DNA of 64,000 bases. Origin: [Eubacterium] siraeum. Lineage in GTDB: Bacteria > Bacillota > Clostridia > Oscillospirales > Ruminococcaceae. This document shows, piece after piece, positions 8,672-16,746 of this stretch. Position numbers and translations under genes: made by a program. Position 1 is the stretch's first letter. Every line of letters begins with the position of its first letter. The notes under the pieces were generated by a model. That model searched no databases and was not told the DNA's origin. It worked only from the letters and a program-made list of their open reading frames with translations. The stretch covers positions 496,001 through 560,000 of the forward strand of contig CP102281.1 of the NCBI GenBank assembly GCA_025150425.1. Direction: 5' to 3'.

Positions 8672-10558
8672 ATGGGAAAACTGATGATACCCGATTATCG
8701 TGACGATATTGAGGAAACTATACTTCCTGACAGCGACAGTGAAAAGGAAGCGCAGGAGGCTGATGTAAAGCCTGCGGTTGCCGATACGTCGGAGAATCGG
8801 AATGAAGAAAACAACGAAGAAAAAGACAAAGGTAAAAACGGTATATCGGCTGTTGCCGACAGAATCTTTGATTTTCTGGTTATGGCAGGGCAGTATTTCT
8901 GCCATATCATAGCCGATGTATTTTCAAAGCCTGCTGTATATGTGGCTTATGCCGCCGTGTTTATATGGAAGCATACGGCGCTTTTCAGGGACGCAGTGAA
9001 GAGGACGTTCTGCGAAATAGGCAGCTTCTTCTTTGCGCCTTTGTTAAAGTCAAAGCGTGTGCTTCAGCGTACAAACAGGCAGATAAGGACCGCAAAGGAG
9101 CAGGGCGACAAAAAGAAGGCGGCAAAGCTGTACGGAAGTATAGCAAAGGACGCAGTATTCGGCAAGCAGGGTCTTGCGGTAACGCTGTTCAACTATGCCG
9201 CACCGATTATTGCAATAGTATTTCTTATGAGCGTTGTCGGATATGCGACGGGTACAGACTATGCGATAAAGCTGACGGTTGACGGAAAGTTTGTAGGATA
9301 TATCGAAAGCGAGCAGGTATTCAATGACGCAGAGCGTATAATGCAGGAGCGTATCACATATATCGGCAACGAGAAGAAGATAAGCATGGAGCCGGGATAT
9401 TCGCTCGAAATGCTCGGTGATCAGGAATATCTGACGAAATATCAGCTTGCAAACAAGCTGCTTGAGCTGAGCGATACTCCTATCGAGTATGCATACGGAA
9501 TGTACATAGGCGGAAAGTTCTATGGCGCACTTGTTGACAATACAGCGGTTGAGGCTGAACTTGAGAAGATACTTGACGGCTACCGCACAAATGCAAAGGA
9601 CGAGGACGTTGCCTTTGAGAAGGATATAGAGTATGTTCCCGGTCTTTATCTGTCGGACAGTATTGTGTCGAGCGATGAAATCATCAAGCTGATAAATTCC
9701 AAAAAGGAAGAAGCGTCCTATTACACTGTGGTTGACGGCGACAGCCATTCGGGAATATGCTCAAAGCTCGGAATAAGCATAGAAGAACTTGAGACGTTGA
9801 ATCCCGGCATTATGGATGAGGACTATGTGCTGAGAGCCGGCGAAAAGCTGCTTAAAACGCAGGAGGTGCCTTTCCTGTCGGTAAGTATTTCAAGAACGGA
9901 AACATACAACGTTGAAGTTCCGTATGAAACGAAATATGAGGACGATGATACACGCTATGAGGGTGTTGAAACGGTTTACCAGGAGGGCGAGACCGGTACG
10001 AACAAAATCACCGCAAAGGTGTATTATGTAAACGGCGAAGAGGTCAAGCGTACCATAAAGAAAACCGAAAGAGTGAAAGAGCCTGTAACGGAGATAATCC
10101 TTCAGGGTACTCTGCCTCCGCAGTCATCGCATTATTCAGATGCTTCTGCCGATACGGGCAAGAAGTATATATGGCCTGTTGACGGCGGCACATTCTGGGA
10201 GTGGGGCTGGTGGGACGGCGGTTATGCCGGACACAGAGGCGTTGATATAGGCGCACCTTACGGTACGGATGTATATGCCGGAGCAAGCGGTACTGTAATA
10301 TTCGCAGGCTGGGACAACGGCGGACTCGGTAATGCCGTGATGATACTTCATCCCGACGGATACACAACGGTATATGCCCACAACAGTGAGATATTCGTAA
10401 GTGCAGGTCAGGAGGTAAATCAGGGCGAGTGCATAGCCGCAGTAGGCGAAACCGGACTTGCGTACGGCTGTCACTGCCACTTTGAAGTAAGATACGGTTC
10501 GGAAAGGCTGAACCCGAGATATTATCTCAGCGGTCTGCCGGATCCCGGATATTATTAA
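8672..10558 (+). CDS. Membrane-bound LysM-G5-M23 peptidoglycan hydrolase
   Basis: 628 residues from the ATG at 8672, chosen over an upstream in-frame ATG because it follows AAAGGA and gives a normal cytoplasmic N-terminus. Hydrophobic segments lie at about 63-97 and 171-192. A beta-rich region follows, then a LysM-like domain at about 350-395 (YYTVVDGDS ... LNPG), a G5-like domain at about 403-480, and an M23 peptidase at about 500-625. The zinc ligands are present: HxxxD in HRGVDIG and HxH in HCHFE. It would cleave peptide cross-links outside the membrane. It is divergent from the CAP gene. Confidence 0.85.
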   Translation: MGKLMIPDYRDDIEETILPDSDSEKEAQEADVKPAVADTSENRNEENNEEKDKGKNGISAVADRIFDFLVMAGQYFCHIIADVFSKPAVYVAYAAVFIWKHTALFRDAVKRTFCEIGSFFFAPLLKSKRVLQRTNRQIRTAKEQGDKKKAAKLYGSIAKDAVFGKQGLAVTLFNYAAPIIAIVFLMSVVGYATGTDYAIKLTVDGKFVGYIESEQVFNDAERIMQERITYIGNEKKISMEPGYSLEMLGDQEYLTKYQLANKLLELSDTPIEYAYGMYIGGKFYGALVDNTAVEAELEKILDGYRTNAKDEDVAFEKDIEYVPGLYLSDSIVSSDEIIKLINSKKEEASYYTVVDGDSHSGICSKLGISIEELETLNPGIMDEDYVLRAGEKLLKTQEVPFLSVSISRTETYNVEVPYETKYEDDDTRYEGVETVYQEGETGTNKITAKVYYVNGEEVKRTIKKTERVKEPVTEIILQGTLPPQSSHYSDASADTGKKYIWPVDGGTFWEWGWWDGGYAGHRGVDIGAPYGTDVYAGASGTVIFAGWDNGGLGNAVMILHPDGYTTVYAHNSEIFVSAGQEVNQGECIAAVGETGLAYGCHCHFEVRYGSERLNPRYYLSGLPDPGYY

Positions 10559-10581
10559 TATGAAATTTAACGGATAACAGG

Positions 10582-10615
10582 AAACAACCGCTGTGCTGAG
10601 GCATGGCGGTTGTTT
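10582..10615 (+). terminator. Terminator of the M23 hydrolase gene
   Basis: A 10-bp perfect stem (AAACAACCGC with GCGGTTGTTT) and a 14-nt loop, 23 bp after the stop codon. Only a short T-run follows, so strength is uncertain. The core of this hairpin is repeated exactly at 10938-10966. Confidence 0.5.
10585..10613 (+). repeat. 29-bp direct repeat, left copy, flanking a type I toxin locus
   Basis: Exact 29-bp match to 10938-10966. Each copy is itself a hairpin (CAACCGC ... GCGGTTG). The pair encloses about 325 bp that contain only the small toxin gene and its antisense RNA. Confidence 0.8.
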
Positions 10616-10632
10616 GGCTATCGGAATGCACC

Positions 10633-10661
10633 TTGACAATTTATTGAAAGTGTGATAGAAT
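10633..10661 (+). promoter_or_regulatory. Promoter of the antisense antitoxin RNA
   Basis: TTGACA at 10633-10638, 17-bp spacer, TAGAAT at 10656-10661 with an upstream TG (extended -10). No open reading frame follows, which fits an RNA gene. Expected start of transcription is near 10668. Confidence 0.75.
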
Positions 10662-10667
10662 ACAAAT

Positions 10668-10755
10668 AAAGAGGGAACGAAAGACGACCGCTCCCGTGTT
10701 GGCTAAGAAATAACCGTCGTAGTTGGAAGCTGTGGGCGGTTATTTCTTTTTATTT
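10668..10755 (+). ncRNA. Probable antisense antitoxin RNA, about 85 nt
   Basis: Bounded by a consensus promoter and by a terminator made of AAATAACCG (10708-10716) and CGGTTATTT (10737-10745) followed by a T-tract. The transcript is complementary to the 3' end of the minus-strand toxin gene, including its stop codon. This is the arrangement of txpA/RatA-type type I toxin-antitoxin pairs, where the RNA base-pairs with the toxin mRNA. Assignment rests on layout, not on a named RNA family. Confidence 0.65.
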
Positions 10756-10838
10756 GAAGAACTGATAGTAAATATCATAACTGTGAACGCAGTAAGGAAA
10801 ATACCTATCTGTGTTAAATCGCTCAAGGTTATGTACAT
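10740..10838 (-). CDS. Type I toxin, small hydrophobic peptide (TxpA/holin-like family)
   Basis: 32 residues, too short for usual gene callers. The start at 10838 follows a very strong AAAGGGGGTG site. The peptide begins MYITLSDLTQIGIFLTAF, close to the M-x-TLSDLIQIGIF pattern of Firmicute type I toxins, has one membrane helix and ends in a Lys-rich tail (SSNKKK). Such peptides damage the cell's own membrane when not silenced by antisense RNA. A likely -10 (TATAAT) lies at 10922-10917 on the minus strand; the leader carries a GATG/CATC hairpin next to the ribosome binding site, as in other family members. Confidence 0.8.
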   Translation of the reverse strand: MYITLSDLTQIGIFLTAFTVMIFTISSSNKKK

Positions 10839-10937
10839 CAGCTACACCCCCTTTCAGATGTTTTCGCATCTTGGGAGATGTATTGACCGCCTGTCGTCTA
10901 AGGAACCCTCTTCGCTATTATATATTTCATCTGAAAT

Positions 10938-10966
10938 CAACCGCTGTGCTGAGGCATGGCGGTTGT
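10938..10966 (+). repeat. 29-bp direct repeat, right copy
   Basis: Identical to 10585-10613. It lies just upstream (in minus-strand terms) of the toxin -10 element. Either it was copied from the hydrolase terminator or the pair marks the edges of an inserted toxin-antitoxin cassette. Confidence 0.8.
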
Positions 10967-11047
10967 GTTTTATTGCGAAACGGTCATAAATTTTCTTCTC
11001 ATTTCATAGATTTACTGTAGAGTACCCGAAAGGAAAGGACGTGCAGT

Positions 11048-11800
11048 ATGAACGAAATTATGACAAGGGAAGAATTTTTAAAGGAACGAAATGCGGTGTG
11101 CGAGTCTGACGCTGTGGCGGGCGGGGACGATGTTTGCAAGGGGCAGGATGCGGATACGGCGGTTATGACGGAGGAAAACGGGAAGCTGAGTGCCGACGGT
11201 ATAACCGTATCGGAAGTAGTGGTTAAAGGCAGGCGCAACAGGCAGTATGCAGGGCTGATACTCTTTATAACGGCGGTTGCCGGGGCTGTTGTCGGGGCGG
11301 TGTTTTACGGGAAGGCAACGGTGACCGTGCCTGATGAGATGCTGGAGGGCTTTCTCGAAGGAAGGATACACGGCGGATTTTTCGGGAATGCCGCCGCTTC
11401 GTTCATATCGGCGCTTATATGGTGCATTGTGCCGTTTTTAGCAGGGCTTTGCGCTGTGGGACAGCCTGTGGGTGCGCTTATACCGGCATTCAAGGGTATA
11501 GGCGTGGGAATGACGTTTGCGGCGCTTGTGAATACATACGGGGCAAACGGGATACCGGCTTTTGCGGTGTTTGTTCTTCCGTCCGCATTTATAGGAACGG
11601 TAATCTGCTGCTATCAGTGCCGTCTGTCCGTGTTATGCTCAAACAGTGTGCTGGCTGTGCTTAAGGGCAGACGGGAAACCGCTCCGCACTATTATAAAAT
11701 ATATCTTGAGCGGTTTGCGGTATGCTGTATCGGGTGCTTTCTGCTGGGGATAGCGGACGCTGTTATAACTTTTTTGTTCCGCCCGATATTCGTTATATGA
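11048..11800 (+). CDS. SpoIIM-like integral membrane protein
   Basis: 250 residues, ATG behind AAAGGAAAGGA. The first 62 residues are cytoplasmic and acidic. Membrane segments follow at about 66-88, 118-140, 145-165, 175-195 and 225-247. The pattern GFFGNAAASF followed by a hydrophobic region with FKGIGVGMTFAAL resembles the stage II sporulation protein M family (DUF95), which works with SpoIID and SpoIIP in engulfment of the forespore. The N-terminal extension is longer than in Bacillus SpoIIM. A general SpoIIM-like membrane protein without a sporulation role remains possible. Confidence 0.65.
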   Translation: MNEIMTREEFLKERNAVCESDAVAGGDDVCKGQDADTAVMTEENGKLSADGITVSEVVVKGRRNRQYAGLILFITAVAGAVVGAVFYGKATVTVPDEMLEGFLEGRIHGGFFGNAAASFISALIWCIVPFLAGLCAVGQPVGALIPAFKGIGVGMTFAALVNTYGANGIPAFAVFVLPSAFIGTVICCYQCRLSVLCSNSVLAVLKGRRETAPHYYKIYLERFAVCCIGCFLLGIADAVITFLFRPIFVI

Positions 11801-11805
11801 AACAC

Positions 11806-11834
11806 TTGAAATTTTCGTTTCACGGGTGTATAAT
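11806..11834 (+). promoter_or_regulatory. Promoter of the pduL-like gene
   Basis: TTGAAA at 11806-11811, 17-bp spacer, TATAAT at 11829-11834, about 45 bp upstream of the start codon. A near-perfect housekeeping promoter, partly overlapping the upstream stop region. Confidence 0.75.
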
Positions 11835-11878
11835 GTTAACAGTAAAAATTGCCTTTGGCATGAAAGAAGGATAACATT

Positions 11879-12457
11879 ATGGAAAAAATGGAAGTATTAC
11901 TGGAAACCTCCGCACGTCACATCCACGTTACGCAGGAGGCTCTCGAAACACTGTTCGGCAAGGGTCACGAGCTTACAAAGAAGAAGGACCTTTCTCAGCC
12001 CGGTCAGTTCGCTTGCGAGGAAAGAGTTACTATAACAGGCCCCAAGAGATCGCTTGCAAACGTATCTATTTTAGGCCCTGTTCGTCCTGCTACACAGGTT
12101 GAGCTTTCCGCTACGGACGCACGTTCTATCGGATGTCCTATATTCGTAAGAGAATCGGGCGATATTGCAGGCACACCCGGCTGTAAGATAACAGGTCCTG
12201 AGGGCGAGATCGAAATCAGCGAGGGCGTTATCGTTGCAAAGCGTCACATCCACCTTGTTCCCGAAACCGCTGAAAAGTGGGGCGTAAAGAACAAGGACGT
12301 TGTAAGCGTAAAGGTTGATTCTGACGGAAGAAAGGCAATTCTCGGTGATGTTGTTATCAGAGTAAGCGAGAATTTTGCAGACGCTATGCATATTGATACA
12401 GACGAATCAAACGCTGTAATGGCCGCTCCCGGCATGATGGTCGAAGTAATCAAGTAA
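11879..12457 (+). CDS. pduL: PduL-type phosphate acyltransferase
   Basis: 192 residues. Two beta-barrel halves are visible, each opening with the family signature: ARHIHVT near residue 11 and KRHIHL near residue 121; these His residues bind zinc in PduL. The enzyme exchanges CoA and phosphate on acyl groups (acyl-CoA + Pi to acyl phosphate + CoA). There is no microcompartment shell gene or encapsulation peptide nearby; the gene stands alone with its own promoter and terminator. It may therefore serve as the cell's general phosphotransacetylase before acetate kinase. High confidence in family, moderate in substrate. Confidence 0.85.
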   Translation: MEKMEVLLETSARHIHVTQEALETLFGKGHELTKKKDLSQPGQFACEERVTITGPKRSLANVSILGPVRPATQVELSATDARSIGCPIFVRESGDIAGTPGCKITGPEGEIEISEGVIVAKRHIHLVPETAEKWGVKNKDVVSVKVDSDGRKAILGDVVIRVSENFADAMHIDTDESNAVMAAPGMMVEVIK

Positions 12458-12481
12458 TACGGCGTTACATATGACGGTTTT

Positions 12482-12515
12482 ATCTCCGTGGCTTTGGTCT
12501 GCGGAGATTTTTTTG
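12482..12515 (+). terminator. Intrinsic terminator of the pduL-like gene
   Basis: Stem ATCTCCG at 12482-12488 with CGGAGAT at 12502-12508, 13-nt loop, then seven T. Located 25 bp after the stop codon. Confidence 0.85.
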
Positions 12516-12519
12516 TGAA

Positions 12520-12712
12520 TTAATGATAGCGTAAAAAAGAAAAAATGTTTTCTATAGAAGGGTCTGCTGTAACGGAAGGAAACTTACACAATAGCTGAAC
12601 TGATAAAAATCAGAACAAAGAATCAGTAAAGGAAGCAGCCTCTGCAAGCTGTGAGAAACGTAAAAAGTAAATATTACGGGAAAAGTCAGGTGTAACGCTT
12701 GGCTTTTTCTTT
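12520..12712 (+). other. Intergenic segment ending in a terminator-like hairpin; possible structured RNA
   Basis: No open reading frame of note. It contains small hairpins (CTGAT-AAAA-ATCAG near 12600 and CAGC/GCTG near 12645) and ends with a 10-bp stem containing two G-U pairs at 12681-12707, followed by a T-rich run. The end looks like an intrinsic terminator although no gene precedes it after the pduL terminator, so a small RNA or a leader of the ZIP gene is possible. I could not match it to a known riboswitch. Confidence 0.3.
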
Positions 12713-12769
12713 TGTTTGTGGTAAAATATAAGTGGTAAGTCTAAACTAACTTATATTGAGGTGACGCAA

Positions 12770-13552
12770 TTGGAGATATTTCTGATACTGATGATACCGC
12801 CTATGGGAACAACGCTCGGCTCGCTTATGGTGTTCCTTATGCGCGACAAGGTGAGGGCTGGGACGGAGAAGCTGCTGCTTGGTTTTGCATCGGGAGTTAT
12901 GATAGCGGCTTCGGTATGGTCGCTTCTGATACCGTCAATGGAACTGTCCGAACAGGGCTACGGGAAAATGAACTGGGTGCCTGCTGTGGTCGGCTTTGCG
13001 GCGGGGATTCTGTTCCTGCTTGGGATAGACAGCTTTGTGCCGCATCTGCATCTTGACAGCGATAAGCCTGAGGGCGTGCGCTCGGGGCTTTCAAAAACTA
13101 CCATGATGCTGCTTGCGGTGACTATCCATAATGTGCCGGAGGGAATGGCTGTCGGTGCGGCTGTAGCCGGGTCAACCGGCACCGGCGGCGACAGCGTTAC
13201 GCTTGCAAGTACATTTGCGCTGGCGCTGGGTATCGCAATACAGAACTTTCCCGAAGGAGCGGTGGTTTCAATGCCGCTTAAAAGCGAGGGAATGAAAAAG
13301 GGAAAAGCGTTTGTGATGGGAGTGCTGTCGGGCGTTGTCGAGCCGATTGGTGCGGCGGTGATGATACTGCTCGCTTCTTTCATCGCTCCGCTTTTGCCGT
13401 ATATGCTGTCGTTTGCGGCAGGGGCTATGATGTATGTTGTGATAGAAGAACTTATACCCGAGGCACAGGGCAAAGAACATAGCAACATAGGAACGATAGG
13501 TGCGGCGGCAGGGTTTGTTGTTATGATGGTGCTTGATTGTACGTTGGGGTGA
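12770..13552 (+). CDS. ZIP-family metal transporter
   Basis: 260 residues from a TTG at 12770 placed 6-7 nt behind GAGGTG; an in-frame GTG at 12761 would overlap that site. About eight membrane segments. The ZIP signatures are present: HNVPEG in segment 4 and QNFPEG in segment 5, the metal-path His, Asn, Pro and Glu residues of the ZupT/ZIP family. A short His-containing loop (PHLHLD) at about residues 90-95 may add a metal site. It likely imports zinc or another divalent metal across the cytoplasmic membrane. A -10 like TAAAAT lies near 12722. Confidence 0.85.
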   Translation: MEIFLILMIPPMGTTLGSLMVFLMRDKVRAGTEKLLLGFASGVMIAASVWSLLIPSMELSEQGYGKMNWVPAVVGFAAGILFLLGIDSFVPHLHLDSDKPEGVRSGLSKTTMMLLAVTIHNVPEGMAVGAAVAGSTGTGGDSVTLASTFALALGIAIQNFPEGAVVSMPLKSEGMKKGKAFVMGVLSGVVEPIGAAVMILLASFIAPLLPYMLSFAAGAMMYVVIEELIPEAQGKEHSNIGTIGAAAGFVVMMVLDCTLG

Positions 13553-13556
13553 GAAG

Positions 13557-13583
13557 ATGCCCGTCCGTTGAGGACGGGCATCG
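13557..13583 (+). repeat. 27-bp hairpin, left duplicate beside mobile element copy 1
   Basis: Contains most of a perfect 11-bp stem (GATGCCCGTCC at 13556-13566, its complement at 13572-13582) just after the ZIP stop codon. The identical 27 bases recur at 13829-13855, on the other side of the inserted element. Confidence 0.85.
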
Positions 13584-13827
13584 CAGATTGTAGAAAAAGT
13601 CTGTTTTTTCAAAAAAGTGCTTGTTCTCAATCCCTATCCCCAAACCCCTTCCCCGTGGGAAGGGGCTATTTTGCTGGGGCTACCGCCCCTAGTCCAAGCA
13701 AGGATGCTTGTAGTCAGCCACACAAAGCCACTGCACGATGCAGTGGCACAAATGGCTGACGACCTGTACGGGGGCTACGCCCCTGCGACCCCATTTTCAG
13801 AAAACACAAAGGTTTATCGACAGCCTG
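13584..13827 (+). mobile_element. Hairpin-rich non-coding mobile element, copy 1
   Basis: 244 bp, starting CAGATTGTAGAAAAAG and ending GGTTTATCGACAGCCTG; these ends are imperfect inverted repeats (about 11 of 15). The interior is a chain of palindromes: CCTTCCCC/GGGAAGG, GGGGC/GCCCC, CAAGCA/TGCTTG, CCACTGCA/TGCAGTGG. It encodes no protein. Near-identical relatives lie at 19237, 52194 and 52506 in the same orientation. The pre-insertion hairpin is duplicated on both flanks. Not a family I can name; it resembles a MITE in size. Confidence 0.8.
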
Positions 13828-13828
13828 A

Positions 13829-13855
13829 ATGCCCGTCCGTTGAGGACGGGCATCG
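13829..13855 (+). repeat. 27-bp hairpin, right duplicate beside mobile element copy 1
   Basis: Exact copy of 13557-13583, one base beyond the end of the element. In the original state it was probably the shared transcription end of the convergent ZIP and BceB genes. Confidence 0.85.
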
Positions 13856-13867
13856 GTTATAAACCTC

Positions 13868-15877
13868 TTATTTTCTTCCTATAATCTTCAGGTAAATTCC
13901 CGAAGTTATTTTATAGGCAAAAATGTAGAACAGGGCAAATACGGCAAAGCATATCACGTTTGCAATAAGAAGAAGTGTGCTGTCGGCAAAGCCGAACATT
14001 TTAACTGCTTTAAGTATTATCGGAAAGGCGAATGTAAGGTGTATGCCTGCAAAGATAAGAGGAGCGAAGAACACGGTCAGCACCTGTGAGTTTATGCTCT
14101 TCTTTATTTCCTTTTCCGTCATTCCGACGCTTCTCATCGTTGCAAAGCGTTCTCTGTCCTCATAGCCCTCCGAAACCTGCTTATAGTAGATTATAAGCAC
14201 GGTGGCAAAGATAAAGACAAGTCCTAAGAATATTCCGAGAAAGAGAAGTCCGCCGTAGGTCGCTATCATCACATCAAGGTTTTCGGTTTTGCTTTCGGCA
14301 AAGGGGAAGATATTCTCCATATTCCGTGAGCTTTTTGCCAGAATGTCCGTGAGGCTGTCGCACAGGGCTTGCTTATCGGCATTGCTTCCGTCAATGTCAA
14401 AGCCGAAATAATGCTTTAACCACGATGCGTTTTCGCCGTAAGCCTGACGGTTCAGCAGGAATATATCATAAAGGGTGTTATTATCGGGGAGAATAACGAA
14501 AAATACGCTGTAAACCGTTTCACCATAGGAAATATTTTTCGGCATAGGAACTGTCCGTGACTTATATTTCTTGCCGTTTAATATTATTCCGCCGTCGGTG
14601 CTGTCGGAGCCTGCCGTCAGTATTTCGCCTTCGGAGAGCGTTTCGTTCCTGCCGCTTGTTTTGTTATAATCATCAAGCGTGATGAAGAAAAAGTCCTTTA
14701 TTTCAGATCGGCTTACATCTGCGGAATCTGTCGCAGGGGCTAAGTGGACGGTATTATCTGAATAATAACCGCCGACTTCAAGATAATCATACGAAAGAGT
14801 GTTTACGGGGTTATAATCATTGCTTTTCGCCGTGTCAAGCGCTGTGCCACACAGGTCGGAAATATTGCGCATCGTCTTATCTTCAAAGCTGTTGTAAGTG
14901 AGCGTTACCGAGATGTCACGGCTGCGGATAAACGTGCTTGTCTGTATCCCCGAAAAAAGACTTATCGTGGACGAAAGCATTACAAGCACCATAGTTGACA
15001 GTATGCAGACAGAAGCCAGTCCTGCGCCGTTTCTTTTCATACGGTATGCCATTCCGGAAACGGATACAAAGTGATTTGCTTTGTAGTAATATCTTTTGTT
15101 TTTCATCAGCAGTCGGCAAAGTGCGACAGAGCCGCTGACAAACAGCATATAAGTGCCGATTATTACAAGAAGCACCGCAAGGAAGAAATTCCCGATAATT
15201 TCAATGCCTGCCTGTGTCGTGATGGCAATATAATAAGCGATTGCAAGCAGTATCAAGCCGAATAAGGCGAACACGAAATTTGCCCGTGGCGGTTTTTCGC
15301 CCTGCTTTTCGCTGTGAAGCAGATTGATTGCGCTTAGTCTGCCTATGCGGACAAAGGCGCTCAGCAGAAGAATTATCGTAATGGCTGTGAATACTGCGGC
15401 GGTGATAGCTATTGCGCCTGCATCGACAGACAGATTGCCGACAGGTTCAATGCCGAGAAGTCTGAACAGGCAAAGCTCCGCAAGGCGTGACAGGAGTATT
15501 CCTGCGGCAAGTCCGCAAAGAAGCGATATAATAAGCGTGAAAAGGCTTTCGCAAAGGAGTATGCGTGCTATGTTGCGTTTGTTCATTCCGAGAATATTGT
15601 ATAAGCCGAACTCTTTGCCACGGTTTTTGATAAGTACAAAGTAGCTGTAGAAAAGAAAAATAAGGGAGAAAATGCCGATCACGATTATTCCGAGCCATAA
15701 GCACCGCTGTGCATAAAAGCCTCTGTTTGTGTTTGCGATGTTTTCGCTCCTTGCAAGGTATGCCGTAATGTACATCATCATCACCATTGCAACGAAGGTA
15801 AGGATATACGGCAGATAAAGCCGCTTGTTTTTCTTCATGCCGTTCACGGCGAGCTTCGGGTAGAACAGTGTTTTCAT
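13868..15877 (-). CDS. bceB: BceB-type ABC transporter permease
   Basis: 669 residues, typical for BceB. Ten membrane segments can be traced: one near residues 20-40, three around 55-160, further ones at 200-300, a large extracytoplasmic domain of about 230 residues between roughly 305 and 530, and three C-terminal segments with an FtsX-like region. In this family the large loop senses peptide antibiotics and the transporter frees lipid II cycle intermediates from them. The start codon overlaps the stop of the ATPase gene by 4 bp. Substrate (bacitracin, lantibiotic or host peptide) cannot be told. Confidence 0.85.
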   Translation of the reverse strand: MKTLFYPKLAVNGMKKNKRLYLPYILTFVAMVMMMYITAYLARSENIANTNRGFYAQRCLWLGIIVIGIFSLIFLFYSYFVLIKNRGKEFGLYNILGMNKRNIARILLCESLFTLIISLLCGLAAGILLSRLAELCLFRLLGIEPVGNLSVDAGAIAITAAVFTAITIILLLSAFVRIGRLSAINLLHSEKQGEKPPRANFVFALFGLILLAIAYYIAITTQAGIEIIGNFFLAVLLVIIGTYMLFVSGSVALCRLLMKNKRYYYKANHFVSVSGMAYRMKRNGAGLASVCILSTMVLVMLSSTISLFSGIQTSTFIRSRDISVTLTYNSFEDKTMRNISDLCGTALDTAKSNDYNPVNTLSYDYLEVGGYYSDNTVHLAPATDSADVSRSEIKDFFFITLDDYNKTSGRNETLSEGEILTAGSDSTDGGIILNGKKYKSRTVPMPKNISYGETVYSVFFVILPDNNTLYDIFLLNRQAYGENASWLKHYFGFDIDGSNADKQALCDSLTDILAKSSRNMENIFPFAESKTENLDVMIATYGGLLFLGIFLGLVFIFATVLIIYYKQVSEGYEDRERFATMRSVGMTEKEIKKSINSQVLTVFFAPLIFAGIHLTFAFPIILKAVKMFGFADSTLLLIANVICFAVFALFYIFAYKITSGIYLKIIGRK

Positions 15878-16638
15878 CTGCGGTCACCGCCTGCCACAAG
15901 CACCGTCAGCGTATCGTTTATCTTTGCATAGAATTCTTCCGTTGCGGAAACGCCCTTATATATCTGGTGGTAAACCTCGCCGTCCTTTATGAAAAGCACC
16001 CGTGAGGCACTGCTTGCCGCCTTTACCGAATGTGTTACCATAAGGATAGTCTGACCGTCACGGTTTATTTCACCGAACAGATTGAGAAGCTCCTCCGACG
16101 CTTTTGAATTGAGTGCGCCTGTAGGCTCGTCCGCAAGCAGAATATCGGGGTTTGTTATAAGCGCACGGGCGACAGCGGTACGTTGCTTCTGACCGCCTGA
16201 TATTTCATAAGGGTATCTGTCGAGCAGGTCGCTTATACCGAGCTTTGCGGCAAGAGGGAGAAGCCTTGAGTTCATCTCATCGTAGCTTTTGCCCATAAGC
16301 ACGAGCGGCAGAAAAATATTGTCACGCACGGAGAATGTATCGAGCAGGTTGAAGTCCTGAAACACAAATCCGAGATGCTCACGTCTGAAAAGCGCAGAGT
16401 CGCTGTCCTTTATCTTTGTTATGTCAACTCCCGAGAGCATTACAACACCTGCTGTCGCCTTGTCAAGCGTTGCGAGGATGTTGAGCAGTGTAGTCTTGCC
16501 TGAGCCGCTTTCGCCCATAATAGCGATATATTCGCCCTTTGCGGCAGAGAAGCTGACGTTTCGCAGTGCGACATTCGGCTTTGCGCCGAGCCGCTGTGTG
16601 TAGACCTTTTTAAGTCCCGTTACTTCAAGTAAATTCAT
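15874..16638 (-). CDS. bceA: BceA-type ABC transporter ATPase
   Basis: 254 residues. Walker A GESGSGKTT near residue 39, Q-loop in FVFQDFNLL, signature ISGGQKQR near 145, Walker B ILLADEPTG near 165 and the switch His in MVTHS. It belongs to the MacB/LolD-like group that partners FtsX-type permeases, here the next gene. The start follows AAAGGAGGTACA. The gene has its own promoter region after the histidine kinase gene. Confidence 0.9.
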   Translation of the reverse strand: MNLLEVTGLKKVYTQRLGAKPNVALRNVSFSAAKGEYIAIMGESGSGKTTLLNILATLDKATAGVVMLSGVDITKIKDSDSALFRREHLGFVFQDFNLLDTFSVRDNIFLPLVLMGKSYDEMNSRLLPLAAKLGISDLLDRYPYEISGGQKQRTAVARALITNPDILLADEPTGALNSKASEELLNLFGEINRDGQTILMVTHSVKAASSASRVLFIKDGEVYHQIYKGVSATEEFYAKINDTLTVLVAGGDRR

Positions 16639-16667
16639 ATTGTACCTCCTTTAAGCTATGACAATAT

Positions 16668-16728
16668 TATAGCTGAAATAACGGAAGTGTGCCATTTATC
16701 CGTCTTACGATAAGTGCGTCCGTCTTAC
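16668..16728 (-). promoter_or_regulatory. bceAB promoter with direct-repeat response-regulator site
   Basis: Minus strand: -10 TATAAT at 16673-16668, a poor -35 (AATGGC at 16696-16691, 17-bp spacer), and immediately upstream two exact GTAAGACGGA repeats at 16708-16699 and 16728-16719, 20 bp apart. A perfect -10, weak -35 and adjacent tandem repeats are typical for activation by an OmpR-family regulator, most simply the BceR-like protein encoded upstream. Confidence 0.6.
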
Positions 16729-16746
16729 ATTTTTGTAATATTGCGA

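Noticed and set aside
11879-12457. Bacterial microcompartment locus, suggested by the PduL homologue
   Set aside because: No shell proteins, no encapsulation peptide and no diol or ethanolamine genes nearby; the gene is monocistronic.
13568-13862. Protein-coding frames across the mobile elements (also at 52157-52351 and 52540-52886)
   Set aside because: They arise from GC-rich palindromes, have no ribosome binding sites, differ in frame between copies and show no protein-like composition.
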